Source of the DNA: Pseudomonadota bacterium
Lineage (GTDB): Bacteria; Pseudomonadota; Gammaproteobacteria; Acidiferrobacterales; UBA6901
DNA: 64,000 nucleotides
Direction: 5' to 3'
NCBI GenBank assembly: GCA_021819085.1
Contig: JAKASJ010000014.1
Location: 18,442-82,441, forward strand
In this document: one piece after another, positions 1-10,090 of the stretch
Layout: each line of letters opens with the position of its first letter
Position numbering within the stretch: position 1 is the stretch's first letter
Position numbers and translations under genes: made by a program
Notes under the pieces: generated by a model
Seen by the model: only the letters and a program-made list of their open reading frames with translations
Told to the model about the DNA's origin: nothing
The model's database searches: none

Positions 1-1394
1 CCGAGCCACAATACCAGGGCGAGATGGATCGCCACCGGCAGCATGTTGGCCTTGACGCGGGTCTGCCCCGGCGGCGGGGTACCGTAAACCATGGGTTGCA
101 GGTGACGGAACAGGCCGGCGAACGCGATCGCCAGACCCAGCAGCAGCGGCAGGGTCAGCCACGGCCAGGATTTCATGGTCGCGTTAAGCACCAGAAACTC
201 GCTCATGAACACGCCGAAGGGCGGAAAGCCGGCGATTGCGAGCGTGCCGATCAGCAGACCCCATCCGACCTGGGGCTGGGTGCGGATCAACCCGCGTATG
301 TGCTCGATGCGCTGGGTGCCGGCGAGCTGCGAGGCGTGGCCAACGGTAACGAAGATAGAGGATTTTGTGAGTGAGTGTACGGTCATGTGCAGCAGGGCGG
401 CAAAGGTGGCGAGTGCGCCGCCGATTCCGAAGGCGAAAGTCATGAGACCCATGTGTTCGATCGAGGAATAGCTGTACATGCGCTTTATGTCATGCTGGCG
501 GTGCAGGAACAGACTCGCTACCAGAAAAGACAGCAGGCCGAATCCCATCATCAGGTGCCCGGCAAGTGCCGTATGCAGCGAGCCGTCCACCAGCATCTTC
601 ACGCGCACGAGCGCATAGAGCGCGACGTTGAGCAGCAGGCCTGACAGCACCGCCGACATCGGCGTGGGACCCTCGGAATGCGCATCCGGCAGCCAGTTGT
701 GCAGCGGCACCAGTCCGACCTTGGTTCCATAGCCGACCAGCAGGAACACGAAGGCGATTGCCAGCACGGCCGGATCGAGCTGGGTAGCGTGGTTGTGCAG
801 GACGCTCCACAGAAGCGTGTCGTTGCGCTGGGCGCCGAGGCGGCGCTCTGCCGCGAAGTACAAAAGTACCGTTCCGAACAGCGCCTGGGCGATGCCGACA
901 CCGCACAGGATGAAGTATTTCCAGGCCGCTTCCACCGATTCCGGGGTGCGATACAGGCTTACCAGCAGCACCGTCGTGAGGGTAGCGGCTTCCATTGCCA
1001 CCCACAGCACACCCATGTTGTTGGTCGTGAGGGCAAGCAGCATTGCGAACAGGAAGCCCTGGTACATCGAGTGATACAGCCGCATACGCGGGGGACCGAC
1101 CCGTCCGCGTTCGACCTCGTGCTGCATGTAGGGCCGCGAGAAGATCGCCGTAGTCAATCCGACGAAAGCGGTCAACGCCACGAGGTAGACGTTGAAGGCG
1201 TCGATGTAGAACAGCTTGCCCGGCGACAGCTCCGGGCCGGTGCCCAGCACATTCCAGGCGAGCCATACCGAGGAGCCGAAGGTCGCGGCTGCAATTGTCA
1301 CGTTGATATAGCCTGCGATGCGGTAGTTCGGCACCAGCGCGAGCAGCAGGCCGCCGGCGAGTGGCAGCCACAGTACCAGGTAGAGTGGACTCAT
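1..1394 (-). CDS. hyfF: Hydrogenase-4 component F / ND5-like membrane subunit, 3' end truncated by window edge
   Basis: Minus-strand reading from ATG at 1394 (MSPLYLVLWLPLAGGLLLALVPNYRIAGYIN...), overlapping the hyfE stop (ATGA). Open to the window start, with ...HNWLPDAHSEGPTPMSAVLSGLL... typical of proton-pumping antiporter-like subunits. Not in the ORF track because it runs off the edge. Confidence 0.85.
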   Translation of the reverse strand, partial: MSPLYLVLWLPLAGGLLLALVPNYRIAGYINVTIAAATFGSSVWLAWNVLGTGPELSPGKLFYIDAFNVYLVALTAFVGLTTAIFSRPYMQHEVERGRVGPPRMRLYHSMYQGFLFAMLLALTTNNMGVLWVAMEAATLTTVLLVSLYRTPESVEAAWKYFILCGVGIAQALFGTVLLYFAAERRLGAQRNDTLLWSVLHNHATQLDPAVLAIAFVFLLVGYGTKVGLVPLHNWLPDAHSEGPTPMSAVLSGLLLNVALYALVRVKMLVDGSLHTALAGHLMMGFGLLSFLVASLFLHRQHDIKRMYSYSSIEHMGLMTFAFGIGGALATFAALLHMTVHSLTKSSIFVTVGHASQLAGTQRIEHIRGLIRTQPQVGWGLLIGTLAIAGFPPFGVFMSEFLVLNATMKSWPWLTLPLLLGLAIAFAGLFRHLQPMVYGTPPPGQTRVKANMLPVAIHLALVLWL

Positions 1395-2068
1395 TCGCCT
1401 CGCTCCGACAGACGGTTCAGACGATCGACATCGAGCGAGTCGATGCTGGTGCGGATCTGGAAGAAAAACACGCCGAAAAGCACGGCCGCCACCAGGACGT
1501 CGAAGGCGACACCCAGTTCGACGATCATCGGCATGCCGTAGGTCGAGGCCACGGCCGCGAAGAACAGGCCGTTCTCGATGGACATGAATCCGATCACCTG
1601 TGCCACTGCGGTCCGGCGGCTGATCATGAGCAGCATGCCGAGCAATACGGTTGCCATGCTCACAGCGATCGTATTGCGGGTCACGAGCGTCGAAAGCTGG
1701 GCAATCGGCAGCGCTACGTAGTAGCAGAACACCACCAGCACAGCGCCGCCCAGGAGCGTGAGCGAGGGGTGGGCGACGATTTCAACGTCGTACTGGATAT
1801 GGAGTCGCCGCGTCAGGCGATAAAGCATCCACGGGATCAGCAGCGCCTTGAGTCCGAAGGTGAGCAGCGCCGATATATAAAGGTGTGTATGTCCCGATAC
1901 CAGCGCCACCAGCGCGGTGGTGATCGACAGCAGTGCGCCCTGCCAGGCGAAAGCGTATATGAGCGGCTGGATGCGTGCCTGGGCGAGCATCACGAACGAG
2001 GTGAACAGCACCAGTGCGGCCGAAACCAGGATGCCCTGGCTGAAGAGGCTGAGCTCACTCAGATGCAT
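1391..2068 (-). CDS. hyfE: Hydrogenase-4 component E-like membrane protein
   Basis: 225 aa hydrophobic ORF in operon order between hyfC and hyfF; stop overlaps the next start. Confidence 0.8.
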   Translation of the reverse strand: MHLSELSLFSQGILVSAALVLFTSFVMLAQARIQPLIYAFAWQGALLSITTALVALVSGHTHLYISALLTFGLKALLIPWMLYRLTRRLHIQYDVEIVAHPSLTLLGGAVLVVFCYYVALPIAQLSTLVTRNTIAVSMATVLLGMLLMISRRTAVAQVIGFMSIENGLFFAAVASTYGMPMIVELGVAFDVLVAAVLFGVFFFQIRTSIDSLDVDRLNRLSERGE

Positions 2069-2120
2069 GGCATCGTGGCTCCCGGAATCATGGGCAGGCA
2101 GTTCCCTGGGGTGATGGTAT

Positions 2121-3080
2121 TCACAATGCGCTCTCGAGGATGACGTGCGTCAGGATCCCCAGCAGGCTCAGCACAAATGCAAACCCCAGAAACTGTGGGA
2201 CCCTGAACAGGCGCATCTTGGCGAGCACGGTTTCCCACAGCGCCAGGAGCACCGCCAGGAGCGCGAGCTTCGCGGTTACCGCCACGGTGCCAAGCGCCAG
2301 ACCGGGAAGCGTGAGGTGCCGGGCGATTCCCCAGGGCAGAAAGATGTTGCTGATCAGGACTGCATAGATCATGAGTTTGATCATGCCGGCCCAGTCTATC
2401 AGCGCCAGATGGCGGGCGCCGTATTCCAGGACTGTCGCCTCGTGAAGCATGGTGAGCTCGAGATGGGTCGCCGGGTTGTCGATCGGGATGCGACCGGTCT
2501 CGGCGACGGCCACCATGGCCAGGCTGAGCAGTGCGAAAAGAAAAGACGGACGCAGCACCAGGCCGGCGTTCAGAATGTACTGGATCGCCACCGAGAGGTT
2601 GGTCGTGGAAGCGGTCATGGTGAGCGTGAATATCGCCATCAGCATGGCGGGCTCGGCGAGCGACGCGACGGTCATTTCGCGCGAGGCACCCATGCCGCCG
2701 AAGGCGGTGCCTATGTCCATGCCCGCCAGTGCCTGGAAAAAGCGCGCCAGCGCGAAAAATCCGACCAGCACGATGACATCGGCAATGGCAGCGGTCGGCA
2801 GCGGTATCGCCACCAGCGGCACTACTGCTGCCGCCAGCAGCATGGCGCCGAACACCACGTACGGCGTCACCCGGAAGATCCAGGATGCGTCATGCGCAAG
2901 CACCAGATCCTTGGCGAAAAGCTTGGCGAGATCGCGGTACGGCTGGAGGAGCGAGGGAGCAGCCCGGTTCTGCAGATGGCATTTCAGGCGCTTGATCCAG
3001 CCAGCCAGCAGCGGCGCACCGCCGATGAACAGCAGTGTCTGAAGCGCGGCCCACAGCCAGCCGTTCAGGTTATCAGCCAT
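2121..3080 (-). CDS. hyfC: Respiratory-chain NADH dehydrogenase subunit 1 / formate hydrogenlyase subunit 4 family
   Basis: From MADNLNGWLWAALQTLLFIGGAPLLAGWIKRLKCHLQNRAAPSLLQPYRDLAKLFAKD...; conserved ETGRIPIDNPATHLELTMLHEA motif. The ORF-track start is too far upstream. Confidence 0.88.
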   Translation of the reverse strand: MADNLNGWLWAALQTLLFIGGAPLLAGWIKRLKCHLQNRAAPSLLQPYRDLAKLFAKDLVLAHDASWIFRVTPYVVFGAMLLAAAVVPLVAIPLPTAAIADVIVLVGFFALARFFQALAGMDIGTAFGGMGASREMTVASLAEPAMLMAIFTLTMTASTTNLSVAIQYILNAGLVLRPSFLFALLSLAMVAVAETGRIPIDNPATHLELTMLHEATVLEYGARHLALIDWAGMIKLMIYAVLISNIFLPWGIARHLTLPGLALGTVAVTAKLALLAVLLALWETVLAKMRLFRVPQFLGFAFVLSLLGILTHVILESAL

Positions 3081-5125
3081 AGCAGCAGCAGCAGGGTGAA
3101 GAAAGAATAGGCGAGGTAGATGCGTATGCTGCCAGTCTGTATGCGGCCGACGCGCCGCGCTGCCGCGAGCACCAGACGGCCGATGGGCAGGTAGACGGCG
3201 GACCATGACCAGTCCGCGACATGCAGGTGATGGCGCATGCTGGTGTAACGGGCCGCAGAGGTCTGGACCTTGTCGACGTGCTCGTCGATCTGCCATACCG
3301 GCGCGAACACCCGGCGAATCGGTTGTGCGAACGCAGTTGAAGTGTATTGCATGCGCGCGTTCAGTCCGCCGAAGCCGCAGTCCCAGGGGTCGCTGCGCCG
3401 CGCGCTGCGGGCGCGGCGATGCAGAAGCAGGTAGCCGGCGAGGAAAGTGAACGCCATGGCGGCGACAACGAGCGGTGCGGAATACGAGGCCACGTGCGGC
3501 GAGACCGGCGTCAGCCACAGCCAGCCGCGCACCGTGGCCCCCGCCGGGCTGAGGTGCAGCAGACCCTGCGTGATCGGGCTGATCAGGCGGATTACCAGCG
3601 TGGGCACTACGCCCAGCACCACGCACAGCAGCGCCAGCAGCCCCATTCCGGCGCGCATTCCCAGACCGACTTCGCGGGCGTGCGCCACGTGGCGCGTGCG
3701 CGGCTGGCCGAGGAACGCCACCCCGTAGACCTTGACGAACGTGGCGGCCGCCAGCGCCGTGGTCAGCGCCAGCAGCGCTGCAGCGATCGGAATGATGGAG
3801 CGCAGCACGCCGCTCGAGAGCGCCGGTACCTGCAGCGCGGCCTGCAGCGTCAGCCATTCCGAGACGAAGCCGTTGAAGGGGGGCAGGGCGGCGATGCTGA
3901 AACAGCCGATGAGCATGAAGAACGCAGTGACCGGCATGCGCCGGATCAGGCCGCCGAGGCGGTCGAGATCGCGCTCGTGGGTGCGGTAGAGCACCGCCCC
4001 GGCGCCGAGGAACAGCAGGGTCTTGAATACGGCGTGATTCAGGCTGTGATACAGGGCGGCGAGCAGTGCTACGGCGCCGAGGACAGGATGACCGGTGCCG
4101 ATGAAGATCATGCCCAGGCCAAGGCCCATGAGGATGATTCCGATGTTCTCGACGGAGGAATAGGCGAGCAGCCGCTTGAGGTCATTCTGCATGAGTGCAT
4201 ACAGGACGCCGAGCACAGCGGTGGCGGTGCCGATCGCCAGGGTCGTCAGGCCCCAGGACCACTGGGGGTGGCCGAGCAGATCGAATACGAAGCGGATGAG
4301 TCCGTAGATCGCTACCTTGAGCATTACTCCGCTCATCAGCGCAGAGATATGGGACGGAGCTGCCGGATGTGCCTCGGGCAGCCATACGTGCAGCGGCACC
4401 ATGCCGGCCTTCATGCCGAATCCGAACAGCGCCAGCACGAACGCAAGCGATGCCCAGGCCGGTGACAGGTGCGCCGCGCGCATTGCATCGAAGGTGAAAT
4501 TGCCGCCGAATCCCGCGAGCACGCCAAAGGCAAGCAGGATCACGAGTGCGCCGATTTCGGCGAGCAGCAGGTAAAGGAAGGCGGCGTGACGGTTGGCCGG
4601 ATTGTCATGCTGATAGGCGACCAGCAGGTAGCTTGACACCGACATCAGTTCCCACGCGATCATGAACACAAAGGCGTCGTCGGCCAGCAGTACCGCTAGC
4701 ATGCCGGCGACGAATATGCCAGTGAACAGCCCGAGTGCAGCCAGTGAATTGCGTGCCTGCGGTTCGCTGGCGTCCGGCGTCGCTTGGTGCGCATGCCTGT
4801 CCCGCTCGTACTCGCGCACGTAGCCGGGTCCGTAGAGGCTGACTGCAATCACGGCGATGCCGACTATCGCCATGAAAAATCCGGAGAGCGGATCCAGGCG
4901 CAGGTGCCAGTTGAGCCAGGGCAATCCGAAGGGAAGCTGCGCGGTGGTGCGGGTGCCCGTCAGCAGTGCCCAGCCGCCGGCAGCCACTGCGGTCACGCCG
5001 GCAATACCGAGGATGCTGAACGAGCCTGCACGCAGCGCAGCGGGAAACCGGTCTGCGGCCAGGGCCACTACGCCCGACAGCAGCGCACCTGCCACCGCTA
5101 CGTACGCGAGTATGAGAGGCGACAA
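3065..5125 (-). CDS. hyfB: Hydrogenase-4 component B / ND5-like antiporter subunit
   Basis: 686 aa with PLHVWLPEAHPAAPSHISALMSGVMLK and LAYSSVENIGIILMGLGLGM. Confidence 0.88.
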   Translation of the reverse strand: MSPLILAYVAVAGALLSGVVALAADRFPAALRAGSFSILGIAGVTAVAAGGWALLTGTRTTAQLPFGLPWLNWHLRLDPLSGFFMAIVGIAVIAVSLYGPGYVREYERDRHAHQATPDASEPQARNSLAALGLFTGIFVAGMLAVLLADDAFVFMIAWELMSVSSYLLVAYQHDNPANRHAAFLYLLLAEIGALVILLAFGVLAGFGGNFTFDAMRAAHLSPAWASLAFVLALFGFGMKAGMVPLHVWLPEAHPAAPSHISALMSGVMLKVAIYGLIRFVFDLLGHPQWSWGLTTLAIGTATAVLGVLYALMQNDLKRLLAYSSVENIGIILMGLGLGMIFIGTGHPVLGAVALLAALYHSLNHAVFKTLLFLGAGAVLYRTHERDLDRLGGLIRRMPVTAFFMLIGCFSIAALPPFNGFVSEWLTLQAALQVPALSSGVLRSIIPIAAALLALTTALAAATFVKVYGVAFLGQPRTRHVAHAREVGLGMRAGMGLLALLCVVLGVVPTLVIRLISPITQGLLHLSPAGATVRGWLWLTPVSPHVASYSAPLVVAAMAFTFLAGYLLLHRRARSARRSDPWDCGFGGLNARMQYTSTAFAQPIRRVFAPVWQIDEHVDKVQTSAARYTSMRHHLHVADWSWSAVYLPIGRLVLAAARRVGRIQTGSIRIYLAYSFFTLLLLLWLIT

Positions 5126-5409
5126 CTCAGCCCGTCCTCAACGCCGACCGGGCAGTGCACACATGGTGACAGGGATGAACCGTAGCTGCCTCGTTCTTTT
5201 TTCGTGATGTGGATTCCGCCGCCTGGCCACACGTCGGCCAGCATGTCCTGTCAGGCAGACTCCTGCCAGCGGAACGGATGCTAAGGCGCTGGCGTCGAAA
5301 ATTCAAGAGTGATCTGCGACCGCCGCGCATTGCGCCAGGGGCAGCGTGGATCGGAGAGGTGCGGCAACCGCGTGCATGCCGGGCGCCGCAGGACGAAGCG
5401 CGGCCCGGT

Positions 5410-6762
5410 TCAAGCACCGGCGCCGGTGTCGGCAGCGACCTTTGGTGCCTTCGGACGTATACGCGCCAGCTGCACGGCAGTGCCGCGCGTACGCACGATC
5501 TCTACCTGGTAGCCCTCCAGGGCCAGACTGGTGCCCGGCTGGGGGATGTCCTCGAGGTACTCGGTGATGAGTCCGTTGAGGGTTTTGGGGCCGGTGATAG
5601 GCAAATCCCATTCGAGCCGCCGGTTGAGGTCGCGCAGGGTAATGCTGCCGCTGACCATATAGCTGCCGTCGTCCTGGGGCTGAATCTCATCGATGACACC
5701 CGGTGCCGGGGTCGCGAACTCGCCGACGATCTCTTCCAGGATTTCGTGCAGCGATACGAGCCCCACGAGATCCCCGTACTCGTCGACCACCAGGGCGATG
5801 CGCCGCTGTGCTTCGCGGAAGTTGAGCAGCTGTCTTCCGAGCGAGGTTCCTTCCGGCACGAAATAGGGTGCCTCCAGGATCTTCTCCAGGTTTTCACGCC
5901 CGAACGCCCCCGAGCGCATTAGGAGCAGCACCTTGCGCACATGCACGATGCCCACGATGTTGTCGAGGCTGCCACGGCAGACCGGCAGGCGCGAATAGTG
6001 GCTGGTGGCGATGCTTGTCAAAATGCGTTCCCAGTCGGAATCGAGATCGATCATTTCGATCTCGCCGCGCGGCACCATCACATCCTCCACGGTCATATTC
6101 TCCAGATCGAGGACAGCGAGCAGCATCTGCTGATGGCTTTGCGGCATGAACGTACCGGCTTCCCGAACCACCGTGCGCAGCTCCTCGGTGCTGATCTGGT
6201 CGGCGGTCCTGCCGTGGATTGCGACGCCAAGAATCCGCAGCAGTCCGTTGGCCATGACATTCACCAGCCACACCAGCGGCGACAGCAGTTTCAGCAGAAA
6301 GCCGAGCACGTAGGCAACCGGAAACGCGACGCGCTCGGGATAGAGCGCCGCAACGGTCTTGGGGGCCACCTCGGCAAAGACCAGCACTACCAGGGTCAGC
6401 AGGCCGGTGGCGATGCCGATGGCCGGCGTGCCGTACAGGTTCAGGGCCAGAAGCGTCGCCACGGAAGAAGCGGCGATATTGGCGAAATTGTTCCCGAGCA
6501 GTATCACGCCCAGCAGGCGGTCCGGGCGCTCGAGCAGTCGCGACGCGATACGTGCCGCACGGTGGCCAGAGCTGGCGAGGTGGCGCAGTCGGTAGCGGTT
6601 CAGGGTCATCATCCCGATCTCCGCGGCGGAAAAAAACGCCGAGAGGAGGATCAGGAACACCAGAACCGCAAGCAATACGCCAGTATGGGGATCGTCCAAT
6701 TGGTCATCTCGGATTTTCTGCGGCCCGGCGGCTTCAATACGCCCGCCGACGGGCCAGAACAC
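5410..6762 (-). CDS. HlyC/CorC (CNNM/CorB) family: DUF21 membrane domain + CBS pair + CorC_HlyC domain. The true start may be a downstream codon near 6699.
   Basis: LSAFFSAAEIGMMTLNRYRLRHLA; GNNFANIAASSVATLLAL; VPRGEIEMIDLDSDWE; ALVVDEYGDLVGLVSLHEILEEIVGEF. Confidence 0.88.
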   Translation of the reverse strand: MFWPVGGRIEAAGPQKIRDDQLDDPHTGVLLAVLVFLILLSAFFSAAEIGMMTLNRYRLRHLASSGHRAARIASRLLERPDRLLGVILLGNNFANIAASSVATLLALNLYGTPAIGIATGLLTLVVLVFAEVAPKTVAALYPERVAFPVAYVLGFLLKLLSPLVWLVNVMANGLLRILGVAIHGRTADQISTEELRTVVREAGTFMPQSHQQMLLAVLDLENMTVEDVMVPRGEIEMIDLDSDWERILTSIATSHYSRLPVCRGSLDNIVGIVHVRKVLLLMRSGAFGRENLEKILEAPYFVPEGTSLGRQLLNFREAQRRIALVVDEYGDLVGLVSLHEILEEIVGEFATPAPGVIDEIQPQDDGSYMVSGSITLRDLNRRLEWDLPITGPKTLNGLITEYLEDIPQPGTSLALEGYQVEIVRTRGTAVQLARIRPKAPKVAADTGAGA

Positions 6763-6795
6763 AACGCCAGCTCATGGTGCAGCTGCGATGCCTGC

Positions 6796-7599
6796 TCAGC
6801 GGCGCAGGAGGATTTCCAGCGCGAATTTGCTGCCGAAATACGCGAAGGCAAGAAGCGTGAACCCGCCCAGCGTCCAGCGGATCGCGGTGCGGCCACGCCA
6901 GCCGAAGCGCCAGCGTCCGGCGAGCAGCACGGCAAACACTACCCAGGCAATTATCGACAATACTATATGATCAGTGAATTCCAGTGGCTTGTTGAACAGC
7001 TGCTCCGAGAAGAATACGCCGCTGATCACGGTCAGTGTGAGCAGTACGAAGCCGAGCGTGATCATCTGGAACATGAGATTTTCCATGGTCTCGAGTGGCG
7101 GCAGCGCGCGCAGGAACCGGCTCGGCTGGCGGCGATGACGAAGATGGCTCTCGACACAGGCAAGCATCAGGCTCTGGACCACGGCGATGCTGAGAAGACT
7201 GTAGGCGAGCAACGAAATCACGATGTGCACCGACTGCATGGGCGTGACCGTGACGATGAGAAGGTGGCCGCGCGGCGTCAGCCAGTCGACCAAGACGGTC
7301 GCGGCCGCTACCGGCATGATAAGGATGCCGAGGCTTTCGATGGGGCGGGTGATGCTGGCGATCAGAAACAGCACTGCGATTGCCCAGGCGATCAGCGAGA
7401 TGGCGTTGACCAGGCCGACATTCAGGCCTCCCTCGTGCAGCATGCCGGTGTACAGGACCGCGGCATGCGCCGCGACCGCGCCCACTGCCAGTGCGTAGAT
7501 GCCGAGGCGGGCCGGGCCGCGGGCCGCCTCAGGACGGCCCAGGCCGAGCCACAGCAGAGCGCCGACGCACAGATACAGCACAGCCGCTAGCAAATTCAT
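6796..7599 (-). CDS. ypjD: Cytochrome c assembly (CcsA/YpjD-like) inner-membrane protein
   Basis: 267 aa, 8-TM-like, next to corB-like and ffh as in many gammaproteobacteria. Confidence 0.82.
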   Translation of the reverse strand: MNLLAAVLYLCVGALLWLGLGRPEAARGPARLGIYALAVGAVAAHAAVLYTGMLHEGGLNVGLVNAISLIAWAIAVLFLIASITRPIESLGILIMPVAAATVLVDWLTPRGHLLIVTVTPMQSVHIVISLLAYSLLSIAVVQSLMLACVESHLRHRRQPSRFLRALPPLETMENLMFQMITLGFVLLTLTVISGVFFSEQLFNKPLEFTDHIVLSIIAWVVFAVLLAGRWRFGWRGRTAIRWTLGGFTLLAFAYFGSKFALEILLRR

Positions 7600-7893
7600 T
7601 GTTTAATTGGTCATAATGTAATTATTTAGGCCGAATGATGGCACAGCTTACGCCGCCAATGAAGAGGACGGCAGCAAACACTGGCGGATTGCGTGTTGCC
7701 GCGGACGGAGAAACGCCGCTGCCGGGCGGGCGCCCGGAACCGCGTCGTGCATCGTGGCATCCGTGCGCGCCGGGCGCTTTGCTGGCATTATTCGTGCGTA
7801 TTTCGCAGCCAAGACCGTCGCAGACGCCATGCCGGCCAAGGCAAATCCGGGCGGCGGCTACGGCACAATCGATCGACAAACAGGTAGCAGACC

Positions 7894-9249
7894 ATGTTCG
7901 ATAATCTGAGCGGGCGGCTGCAGCAGGTTCTGAAGAAACTGCGCGGCGAGGGGCGGCTGACCGAGGAGAACATCAGCGAGGCCCTGCGCGAAGTGCGCAT
8001 GGCATTGCTCGAGGCAGACGTGGCTCTGCCGGTGGTAAAGTCCTTTATCGAGGACGTGCGTTCACGTGCCGTCGGCAAGGAGGTGCTCACCAGCCTGACT
8101 CCCGGCCAGGCCGTGATCAAGGTCGTGTACGACGCGCTGGTGGCGCTCATGGGGGAGGCGAACGACCGTCTCCATCTGGCAACACGGCCGCCGGCGGTGA
8201 TCCTGATTGCGGGACTGCAGGGCTCCGGAAAAACCACCACGGTCGCGAAGCTCGCGCGTTTCCTGCGCGAGCGCGAGCACAAGTCAGTGATGGTTGCGAG
8301 CGCCGACGTCTACCGGCCGGCAGCCATCGAGCAGCTCAAGGTGCTCGCAGGCACGGTCGGCGCCGCGTTCTTTCCAAGCACGGCACAGCAGAAGCCGGTT
8401 GACATCGCGCGTGCGGCCGTGGAGCAGGCACGCAGATCGGGTTCGGATGTGGTCATCATCGACAGTGCCGGACGCCTGCATGTCGACCGCGAGATGATGG
8501 ACGAGATCCGTGCGATCCACGCCGCGGTCGATCCGATAGAAACGCTGTTCATCGTCGACAGCATGACCGGACAGGATGCCGTCAACACCGCCCAGAGCTT
8601 CAACGAGGCGCTGCCCCTGACCGGCGTGATCCTGACCAAGGCCGATGGCGATGCGCGTGGCGGCGCAGCGCTGTCCGTGCGGCGTGTCACCGGCAAGCCT
8701 ATCAAGTTCCTCGGGGTCGGCGAGAAGACCGAGGCGCTCGAGCCGTTCTATCCGGATCGCATGGCTTCGCGCATTTTGGGTATGGGCGATGTGCTGAGTC
8801 TCGTCGAGCAGGCCCAGCAGTCGGTGGACCAGGAACAGGCGCGCAAGCTCGCACAGAAGATCAGCAAGGGCAAGGGTTTCGACCTGGAGGATTTTCGCGA
8901 CCAGCTCCAGCAGATGGAAAAAATGGGCGGTATTGCAAGTCTCATGGACAAGCTTCCGGGAACGGCCGGCATCCCCGAGGCCGCCAAGGCGCAAATGGAC
9001 GACAGGCAGACACGGCGTCTTATTGCGATTATAAATTCCATGACGCCTCAGGAGCGGCGGTTTCCGGACATCATCCGCGGTTCGCGCAAGCGCCGGATTT
9101 CCGCCGGTTCGGGCACGCAGGTGCAGGAGATCAACCGGCTGCTGAAGCAGTTCGGCGAGATGCAGAAGATGATGAAGCGTCTTGGCAAAGGGGGGCTTGG
9201 CAAGATGATGCGGGACATGAGAGGAAAGCTGCCGGGGCTTCCGTTCTGA
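7894..9249 (+). CDS. ffh: Signal recognition particle protein Ffh
   Basis: GLQGSGKTTTVAKLARFL, DSAGRLHVD, TKADGDARGGAALS; methionine-rich M domain. Confidence 0.97.
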   Translation: MFDNLSGRLQQVLKKLRGEGRLTEENISEALREVRMALLEADVALPVVKSFIEDVRSRAVGKEVLTSLTPGQAVIKVVYDALVALMGEANDRLHLATRPPAVILIAGLQGSGKTTTVAKLARFLREREHKSVMVASADVYRPAAIEQLKVLAGTVGAAFFPSTAQQKPVDIARAAVEQARRSGSDVVIIDSAGRLHVDREMMDEIRAIHAAVDPIETLFIVDSMTGQDAVNTAQSFNEALPLTGVILTKADGDARGGAALSVRRVTGKPIKFLGVGEKTEALEPFYPDRMASRILGMGDVLSLVEQAQQSVDQEQARKLAQKISKGKGFDLEDFRDQLQQMEKMGGIASLMDKLPGTAGIPEAAKAQMDDRQTRRLIAIINSMTPQERRFPDIIRGSRKRRISAGSGTQVQEINRLLKQFGEMQKMMKRLGKGGLGKMMRDMRGKLPGLPF

Positions 9250-9602
9250 ACGACCCAAGGCCGGTTCGCGGATTTAAGCCGCCGCGATCCGCAAGAGTGT
9301 GGTGCCGGACTCCGGATCCCGATGTCTCTGCCGCGGTTTCCGTTGACCGGGCGTCATGACCGCACCATTGCAGGCCACGACGCGCGGCGCCATACCCGCT
9401 CTGCCGGCCGCAGATCACCGGATCTGCCCTGGGGGAAGTCACCCGCCTGCGATGCGTCGACGCTGGCGGGGGTTTCCGGTTGAATTGATCGAAGGGACCT
9501 GATATATACGATTTATCAGGGGACAAGAATCGTTGCAGAACGACGCACGACCGCTTTTTCGACAGGAATTGCGGATAACGGAATATAAGGGGAGGCGAGC
9601 GC

Positions 9603-10070
9603 ATGATCACGGTGAACGAGACGACCTCGCAGGAAAAGTCGGCCGCGCGCCGCGCACGCAGCCATGAGCTGACGCAGAAACTCGTCGCTGAAAGAACCGA
9701 GATGCTGGTGCTGTTCTGCCGCCTGGCAGGCATCGAATCCTATGCCCCGGAGATTCGGCCGGTGAAGAAATTGCTCGAGGAGTTCTGCCAGATTCTGGTC
9801 GACTATATTTCCGCCGGCCATTTCGCCCTGTACGAGCGCATCATTGATGGCACCGAGCGGCGGCGCGATGTCGCCAGCCTGGCCGAACAGCTCTACCCGG
9901 CTATCGCCGAGACTACGGACGCTGCGCTCGATTTCAACGACCGGTACGATCGCGACAATCACCGTCCGATGCTCGAGAACCTGCCGCAGGAGCTGTCCCA
10001 GCTGGGTGAGCAGATCGCCGTGCGCATCGAGCTCGAAGACCGGCTGATCGCGGCCTTAGCCCGCCCCTAG
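9603..10070 (+). CDS. rsd: Rsd/AlgQ family anti-sigma70 regulator
   Basis: 155 aa with ERTEMLVLFCRLAGIESY...LEEFCQILVDYISAGHFALYERI and LPQELSQLGEQIAVRIELEDRLI. Confidence 0.88.
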   Translation: MITVNETTSQEKSAARRARSHELTQKLVAERTEMLVLFCRLAGIESYAPEIRPVKKLLEEFCQILVDYISAGHFALYERIIDGTERRRDVASLAEQLYPAIAETTDAALDFNDRYDRDNHRPMLENLPQELSQLGEQIAVRIELEDRLIAALARP

Positions 10071-10090
10071 CTGCGCCGGCCGGTGGAGCG

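Noticed and set aside
490-1371. 293-aa minus-strand ORF from the track
   Set aside because: Wrong frame; the real product is the hyfF reading open to the window edge
5941-7590. 549-aa plus-strand ORF
   Set aside because: Antisense shadow of the corB-like and ypjD genes; His/Gln/Arg-rich composition typical of GC-rich antisense frames
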